The translations under genes and the position numbers were made by a program. 64,000 nucleotides of DNA from Flavobacterium sp. N1994 (GTDB lineage: Bacteria > Bacteroidota > Bacteroidia > Flavobacteriales > Flavobacteriaceae). Numbering within the stretch: the first letter of the stretch is position 1; the number at the start of each line of letters is the position of its first letter. The notes beneath the pieces are model-generated. The model was not told the DNA's origin, ran no database searches, and saw only the letters and a list, made by a program, of their open reading frames with translations. Of this stretch, positions 59,322-64,000 are shown piece after piece. Location of the stretch: positions 1,488,001-1,552,000 of the forward strand of contig NZ_CP109999.1 of NCBI RefSeq assembly GCF_025947145.1, read 5' to 3'.

Positions 59322-59675
59322 ATGGCCAGAAAAAAATTAGTTCGTGTTCGCGATTTAGATAAAGGTCGTACACGATTAGCAGCTGTTAAAAGTATAAATG
59401 CTGCTTTAGATCTAGGCAATGGTTTAACCATTGAAAACTACGAGGCTGAGGTTGGAAAAACCAAAGATGCTGTTGAACTTTACAACACTACCTTGAGTAC
59501 TATTGATGACTTATATAATACCGCTTTGGCACGTATTGAAAGTCTTAAAGATTGGAATGAGAGAATGTTAAACGGGGTAGCTTCTAAGTATGGCACTAAC
59601 AGCAGCGAATATGAAATGGCTGGTGGTGTTAGAAAAAGCGAAAGAAAAAAACCCGTAAGAAAAGTGAAAGCTTAA
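59322..59675 (+). CDS. Conserved small basic protein of unknown function (117 aa)
   Basis: A 117-aa soluble protein with no signal peptide. The N-terminal MARKKLVRVRDLDKGRTRLAA is basic, the centre is predicted helical (AVELYNTTLSTIDDLYNTALARIESLKDWNERML), and the C-terminal segment SKYGTNSSEYEMAGGVRKSERKKPVRKVKA has a highly basic tail. The pattern YGxxSxEYEMAGGxRKSxRK is, from memory, shared with uncharacterised proteins in Bacteroidota and cyanobacteria, often in several copies; no function is known to me. The tail would suit nucleic acid binding. The gene follows the 21-bp array by 160 nt and has its own terminator. Confidence 0.75.
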   Translation: MARKKLVRVRDLDKGRTRLAAVKSINAALDLGNGLTIENYEAEVGKTKDAVELYNTTLSTIDDLYNTALARIESLKDWNERMLNGVASKYGTNSSEYEMAGGVRKSERKKPVRKVKA

Positions 59676-59687
59676 TCTTAAAAAGAG

Positions 59688-59716
59688 AACCGAAACAGTT
59701 GTTTCGGTTTTTTTGT
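59688..59716 (+). terminator. Terminator of the 117-aa gene
   Basis: AACCGAAAC and GTTTCGGTT pair around an AGTT loop, followed by TTTTTTGT. Confidence 0.88.
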
Positions 59717-59734
59717 GCTTAGTAACAATTTATA

Positions 59735-59816
59735 GAAATAAATTTGTAATTAGTAATTCTCAACCTACAACCCACAACCCCAATTCATCATTCATCATTC
59801 ACCATTCACAACTCAA
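59735..59816. repeat. Degenerate short-repeat tract
   Basis: AAT/ATT-based units (GTAATTAGTAATT, then CATTCATCATTCACCATTCA) form a degenerate tandem tract between two terminators. It resembles the AATTCGTAATT tract at 47986-48022. Confidence 0.45.
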
Positions 59817-59848
59817 AAAAATCCCCCTCATCTCTGAAGGGGATTTTT
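59817..59848 (-). terminator. Terminator of the type B giant gene
   Basis: AAAAATCCCC and GGGGATTTTT pair, with an inner TCA/TGA extension and one mismatch; the stem core matches the terminators of the other giant genes. Confidence 0.85.
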
Positions 59849-59850
59849 AA

Positions 59851-62800
59851 CTATCGCTTAAGGCTAAAGTGTGCTTTAAATTGTTTGGCACTAGCGTTCT
59901 CAATATAATCAACACTAAACCAGTAATCATCCGATGGTAAGAGATGTCCATTGTAAGTTCCATCCCAGCCATTTCCGGCAGAACTAATTTGTTTCAACAA
60001 CTTGCCATAGCGATCAAAGATGTAAATCCTCGCATCCGGTTGTCCACCTAATCCAACAATATTCCAAGTATCGTGTATGCCATCACCATTCGGAGTAAAG
60101 TAATGTGGGTAATCAATGATTTGTACATCTTCTATTATAAGCTCCTCACAACTATAAGCGATGCCGCCTTCAGTGTCCCAAACATGGATCACATGGGTTC
60201 CTAACGAAACACTGTCAAAAATAGTGCTCGCCTGTCTTGGTCCATCATCCAAACTGTATTCATACGTTCCATATCCTTGAATAAGTACCGTAATAATTTG
60301 TTGTTCAGTAAAGGCATTAGTTACTGTATACCCAATAGTTCCAGTCGGAATAGAAGCTTGCCCTGATTGTATCACCGCAAACGAGGCCGAGGTAGTATCA
60401 CAAGCCAGTGCACTATTACTAGTAACATGCACCGTATAATTTCTAGTAGCTCCCGTTGCCGATGAAGTGTTCACCGTATACGTTGGTCCTGTTGCCCCTG
60501 TTATCGGAGTAGTGGCTGCATCCTCAAACCATTCAAAAGTATAATTCCCGGGATTAGCAATACCACTATCTAGTGTTAATGGTCTTACTACTGCGTTGGT
60601 ATCAAAGTTAACACAAATCGTATTCACACCATTATCCGTTACGATAATAGGATTAGGATAACGCTCCACGGTGATATCAATAGTGGTAATAGCATAACAT
60701 AAAGGCGTAATGGTATTACTGCTGTTCTCTACCTTAACCCATATTGTATCGGTATCTGGATCGGTTTGATAGGCTTGAGCTTGGGCTAGTGTTAAGGCAT
60801 TTGTCCCTGCTGTAGCGTCTGCCAAACTAGTATAATAACTTACTAAGAATACCGTTGGGCTTTGTCCATTAAGGATAGCCGTAGCATATTGAGTCAAGTC
60901 AATTTGGTGGATACCATCATAAGGGTCATTATAATTATCACATTCTGCAAAAGTTTGTGGCCCTGTAGCGGTAGCATATTGTTCTACGGCTAAAGTAAGT
61001 ACTCCTGTATTAGTACATCCTGTGGTATTGTTTACTACTCTAATGTAGATGTTTTGTGAATTGGCAGTAACATTAGTATACGGAGATACTAGCGGTAGTT
61101 GTCCTGTATTAGTCAGTGGATTAGCGCCTGCTGCTGTTAAGTAGTAGCTTATCGTAAAGTCTGTAGTAGCTTGTGCTGCTCCTAGTATCTGTGGGGCTAA
61201 CAATGGGTTAGTCAAATCAAATGGGGCTAATCCATCGGTATCATTATCACATACTCTATAAGGAGCTAATGGTTGTACTACCGTTGGCAGTGGATTCACT
61301 TTCAAAGCTTGTTCAACCAGTACATAACAGTGATTCCCTTGATAGTCCACTCTGGTGTTCTCTACTCGTATCCAAACATTAGTCCCCACTAAAGCGTTGG
61401 TTGGGGTTAGTATTTCGTTGGCTACAATATTATTTTCTGCATCTGCTTGTGTTGGGAAGTAATGGAAACTTAAGTTCGGGTCATTATTTCTAATGTAGCT
61501 TTCATTAACCGTTAAATCAAAATACTCTAGCATATCCCCCGGATTATTATCATCACATTTTGGTGCCAAAGCCGCTGGATTGGTATTTGGAGTTGGAATT
61601 GGTAAGACTCTAATATCCAAGGTCGTGATACTTTCACAATTCGCCGGTGCTGGACTACTAACCACTACTCCCAAGGTTTGTACCGCTGGATGTAATAGGT
61701 CATTTTGATACGCTGTTGGTGTAGTAATTGGATTAGTATGGGTTTGTGCTTCTAGTAAACTTGGATAATACGTTACGGTATATCCTAATAATCCTTGGGT
61801 GATTTGAGCATTTTTTACCGTTAAATCAAAAGTATGGTATTGATTGTTTGGATTAGCATCATCATCACACAAACTAAGCGGAGTGGGAGTAGTAAGCAAC
61901 AGTGGAGTATTAATATGCAACAAGAAGGTGCCTATATTATAACAATGGGTCACATTGTTCTCTACTCTAACCCATATCGTCTGACCATTACTGCCAACAT
62001 AGTTCGTGTCTGGTATAATCGGTGCGGTTCCTACTTGGGCTATAGCTAAGCTGGTGTAATACGTTACACTATAGGCTGTAGCTGGCAAAGGTTGTTGTGA
62101 TAGAACACTAGCGGTTAATTGGGTTAAATCAACTCTTGTACTTGCATCTTGTGGATTGTTATCCGTATCACATACTGTAATATCAACTAAAGATACTGGC
62201 GTTTTTGGACTCGGATTAACATCCAACTCTATGGGAATAACACTAACGCAGTGGGTTAAATTATCTTCCGCTCTGGCATAAATAATCTGAACAAACGGAT
62301 TGATATTAATATACTGCGCCGGATTAGGAATCGTAGTACCATTACTAGCAGCATCTTGTGGCGTTTCATGGAAACTCACTGTATAAGTAGTAATCGAATT
62401 TAACAATCCTGGTAACAAACTCGTTAAATCAAAAGTAGTAAACCCATCTTGATCATCATCGCAAAGTGTGTAAGGCTGTGTAGGTGGAATTAAACTTGGT
62501 AAAGGCTCTACTCTAATATCCATCGTAGAGATAACAGAACATCCTGTGGCATTATTGGTAATGCTTATCCCTAAGGTTTGAACATACTGTATCTGGTTTT
62601 GATACAGTAAGTTGGTAATTTCATTAGTCCCATTCTGAGCATCTCCTAAACTGATATAAAACCTAACCGTCATTCCGGTTTGTCCTAATAAAATATCATT
62701 GATCTTACTGCCTAAATCAAAGGTCTCAAAGCCGATATTACTTTGGTCAACATCACAAAGAGAATACTGTGGGTAGTTCGGCTGAAGTGAATTCGGTATC

Positions 62801-64000
62801 GGATTCACTACTAATTGCAAGGTTACTACATCATAGCATCCCGTAGCGATAGTCTCCACTCGAACATAAAGCGTTTGGGTGTTTGGACTAGCATTCACAT
62901 AACTAGAAATACTAGTGATAGCATTGGTTCCTGCATCAGCATCCGGTTGACTTGTGTAGAAACTTACGCTTGTTAATGCCGGGTTAATACTACCCAATAT
63001 CTCATTAATTTTTGTGGTTAAATCAAAAGTCTCAAAGCCAACGGCTCCGGTGTAATCACACAATGCATATGGCGTTGGTTGGGTCGGAACTGGAGTCTTG
63101 TTGACTATTAATTGAAGGGGTACTATTTGATAACACGTTGTTGTATTGGAATCAACTCTAACATAAATAGTTTGAACAAATGGATTTATGTTGTCGTAAA
63201 TCAAAGGATTCGGAATAGTGGTTCCATTGATTAAGGCATCGTCTGGTGTTTCATGAAAAGTAACAGTGTAATTTGGATTACCTCCAGTAATACTATTGAT
63301 AATCTGTGTTAAATCAAAAGTTACAAAACCATCATTATTAGGATCGCAATCCTGTAATGGAAGAGGGTTTGGATTTACAACAACATCATTAACACTATTG
63401 GCAATTATAATAGGCGCTGTAGAACTGGTGCAACCATTTATAGTATTTCTAACGGTAACCACATAATTGTTAGGAGATAAATTTAAAAATCCTGTTGTCA
63501 ATTGAAAGGATACTCCATTGTTACTATATTCTAAAGTAGTCCCTAAAGGGGAAGTAACTTGAATGGCTCCAGTTAATACAGTACAATCGGGTTGTTGAGT
63601 AGTTACTGTAGGCACTGCAACACTTGGAATTGGATTAACCGTTAAAGGAGTCGCTAAAGAAACACAACCATTACTAGTATTTCTAACCGTAACATTATAA
63701 TTATTTGGAGTTAATCCTATAAAGGTTGTACTAGTCTGGTAGGTAGTTCCATTAACACTATATTCTAAATTCGCACCCGTTGGAGCAGTGACAACTATAG
63801 TTCCGGTTGGTGTAGTACAAGTCGGCTGAACAGTAACACTAGCCGTTGGAGTAGCAAGGGTTGGTATAGCATTTACAGTAACAATCGTAGCTGTTGAAAC
63901 ACAGCCATTAGTCGTATTTCTAACCGTAACATTATAATTATTTGGAGTTAATCCTGTAAAAGTGGTACTAGTTTGGTAGGTAGTTCCATTAACACTATAT
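59851..64000 (-). CDS. Giant T9SS type B (gliding-motility-associated C-terminal) repeat protein, 5' end outside the window
   Basis: Translating the minus strand from base 63999 gives an uninterrupted frame, so the GTG at 63615 is not the start; at least 1383 residues are visible. Upstream part: Ig-like repeats of 78-79 aa with NNYNVTVRNTTNGC and LEYSVNGTTY, reminiscent of SprB-type repeats. Then come nine repeats of about 105-110 aa with a CDDDxDG-xxxFDLT core and acidic loops that could bind calcium. An Ig-like domain and a type B sorting domain (YFTPNGDGIHDTWNI to WDGTYNGHLLPSDDYWF) form the C terminus. Type B substrates of the T9SS include the gliding adhesin SprB; this is probably a surface adhesin or mucin-like protein. 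Confidence 0.93.
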   Translation of the reverse strand, partial: YSVNGTTYQTSTTFTGLTPNNYNVTVRNTTNGCVSTATIVTVNAIPTLATPTASVTVQPTCTTPTGTIVVTAPTGANLEYSVNGTTYQTSTTFIGLTPNNYNVTVRNTSNGCVSLATPLTVNPIPSVAVPTVTTQQPDCTVLTGAIQVTSPLGTTLEYSNNGVSFQLTTGFLNLSPNNYVVTVRNTINGCTSSTAPIIIANSVNDVVVNPNPLPLQDCDPNNDGFVTFDLTQIINSITGGNPNYTVTFHETPDDALINGTTIPNPLIYDNINPFVQTIYVRVDSNTTTCYQIVPLQLIVNKTPVPTQPTPYALCDYTGAVGFETFDLTTKINEILGSINPALTSVSFYTSQPDADAGTNAITSISSYVNASPNTQTLYVRVETIATGCYDVVTLQLVVNPIPNSLQPNYPQYSLCDVDQSNIGFETFDLGSKINDILLGQTGMTVRFYISLGDAQNGTNEITNLLYQNQIQYVQTLGISITNNATGCSVISTMDIRVEPLPSLIPPTQPYTLCDDDQDGFTTFDLTSLLPGLLNSITTYTVSFHETPQDAASNGTTIPNPAQYININPFVQIIYARAEDNLTHCVSVIPIELDVNPSPKTPVSLVDITVCDTDNNPQDASTRVDLTQLTASVLSQQPLPATAYSVTYYTSLAIAQVGTAPIIPDTNYVGSNGQTIWVRVENNVTHCYNIGTFLLHINTPLLLTTPTPLSLCDDDANPNNQYHTFDLTVKNAQITQGLLGYTVTYYPSLLEAQTHTNPITTPTAYQNDLLHPAVQTLGVVVSSPAPANCESITTLDIRVLPIPTPNTNPAALAPKCDDNNPGDMLEYFDLTVNESYIRNNDPNLSFHYFPTQADAENNIVANEILTPTNALVGTNVWIRVENTRVDYQGNHCYVLVEQALKVNPLPTVVQPLAPYRVCDNDTDGLAPFDLTNPLLAPQILGAAQATTDFTISYYLTAAGANPLTNTGQLPLVSPYTNVTANSQNIYIRVVNNTTGCTNTGVLTLAVEQYATATGPQTFAECDNYNDPYDGIHQIDLTQYATAILNGQSPTVFLVSYYTSLADATAGTNALTLAQAQAYQTDPDTDTIWVKVENSSNTITPLCYAITTIDITVERYPNPIIVTDNGVNTICVNFDTNAVVRPLTLDSGIANPGNYTFEWFEDAATTPITGATGPTYTVNTSSATGATRNYTVHVTSNSALACDTTSASFAVIQSGQASIPTGTIGYTVTNAFTEQQIITVLIQGYGTYEYSLDDGPRQASTIFDSVSLGTHVIHVWDTEGGIAYSCEELIIEDVQIIDYPHYFTPNGDGIHDTWNIVGLGGQPDARIYIFDRYGKLLKQISSAGNGWDGTYNGHLLPSDDYWFSVDYIENASAKQFKAHFSLKR
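60950..63400 (-). repeat. Nine CD-x-D-DG...FDLT coding repeats in the type B protein
   Basis: Segments of the form LCDDDQDGFTTFDLTS recur nine times at about 315-330 bp, followed each time by a VSFHETP- or VTYYTS-like strand and VRVENxxxxCY. They are much more divergent from one another than the repeats of the other giant genes. Confidence 0.85.

Noticed and set aside
63601..63615. GTG at 63615 as the start of the type B protein
   Set aside because: The frame continues upstream to the window edge with matching repeats.

Overview
The window looks like a chromosome segment of a Flavobacterium-type member of the Bacteroidota. The DNA is AT-rich. Housekeeping genes are compact, with many abutting or overlapping ends, and Shine-Dalgarno sequences are mostly absent. 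Several genes have the Bacteroidota -7 promoter element TAnnTTTG just upstream. Very large secreted proteins end in type A or type B C-terminal sorting domains of the type IX secretion system (T9SS) used by gliding and adhesive flavobacteria. No tRNA, rRNA, insertion sequence, prophage or CRISPR array was seen.

Layout. (1) 1-7917: the 3' part of a giant repeat-built surface protein (+). (2) 8010-31215: housekeeping genes: hisS, an orphan ABC permease, acetyltransferase-prmC, an operon of ribD, a HAD phosphatase and a YigZ-like protein, a thioesterase, an operon of dnaA, a low-molecular-weight phosphatase and an RsmI-like methylase, a lysozyme-like exported protein, an operon of dapF, an acetyltransferase, mltG and DUF2279, an HtrA protease, gap, a small exported protein, aconitase, two overlapping membrane acyltransferases, and a divergent histidine-rich membrane-anchored protein that may be copper-binding. 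(3) 31343-36539: an outer-membrane biogenesis operon on the minus strand (three SurA-type proteins, then a MoxR ATPase). (4) 36791-38667: prfC and a 70-residue exported peptide. (5) 38746-64000: three more giant surface genes on the minus strand (2955 aa, 3476 aa, and at least 1383 aa running off the window), interrupted by a 21-bp tandem repeat array and a small basic protein gene.

The four giant genes occupy about half of the window. Three share a C-terminal module followed by a type A sorting domain; the fourth has a type B domain. They are built from tandem Ig-like repeats, beta-helix-like low-complexity regions, and fibronectin III, LamG and calcium-binding modules. All four end in terminators with the same ATCCCC/GGGGAT stem. 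The chaperone operon next to them (SurA-type periplasmic isomerases) is a plausible assistant for exporting such proteins, but this link is inferred only from proximity.

The most unusual non-coding features are a 12-unit 21-bp array at 58910-59161, a long leader in front of the 2955-aa gene with a consensus promoter and an attenuator-like hairpin, overlapping divergent promoters at 30045-30099, and a palindromic AATTGTCAATT repeat at 47986-48010.
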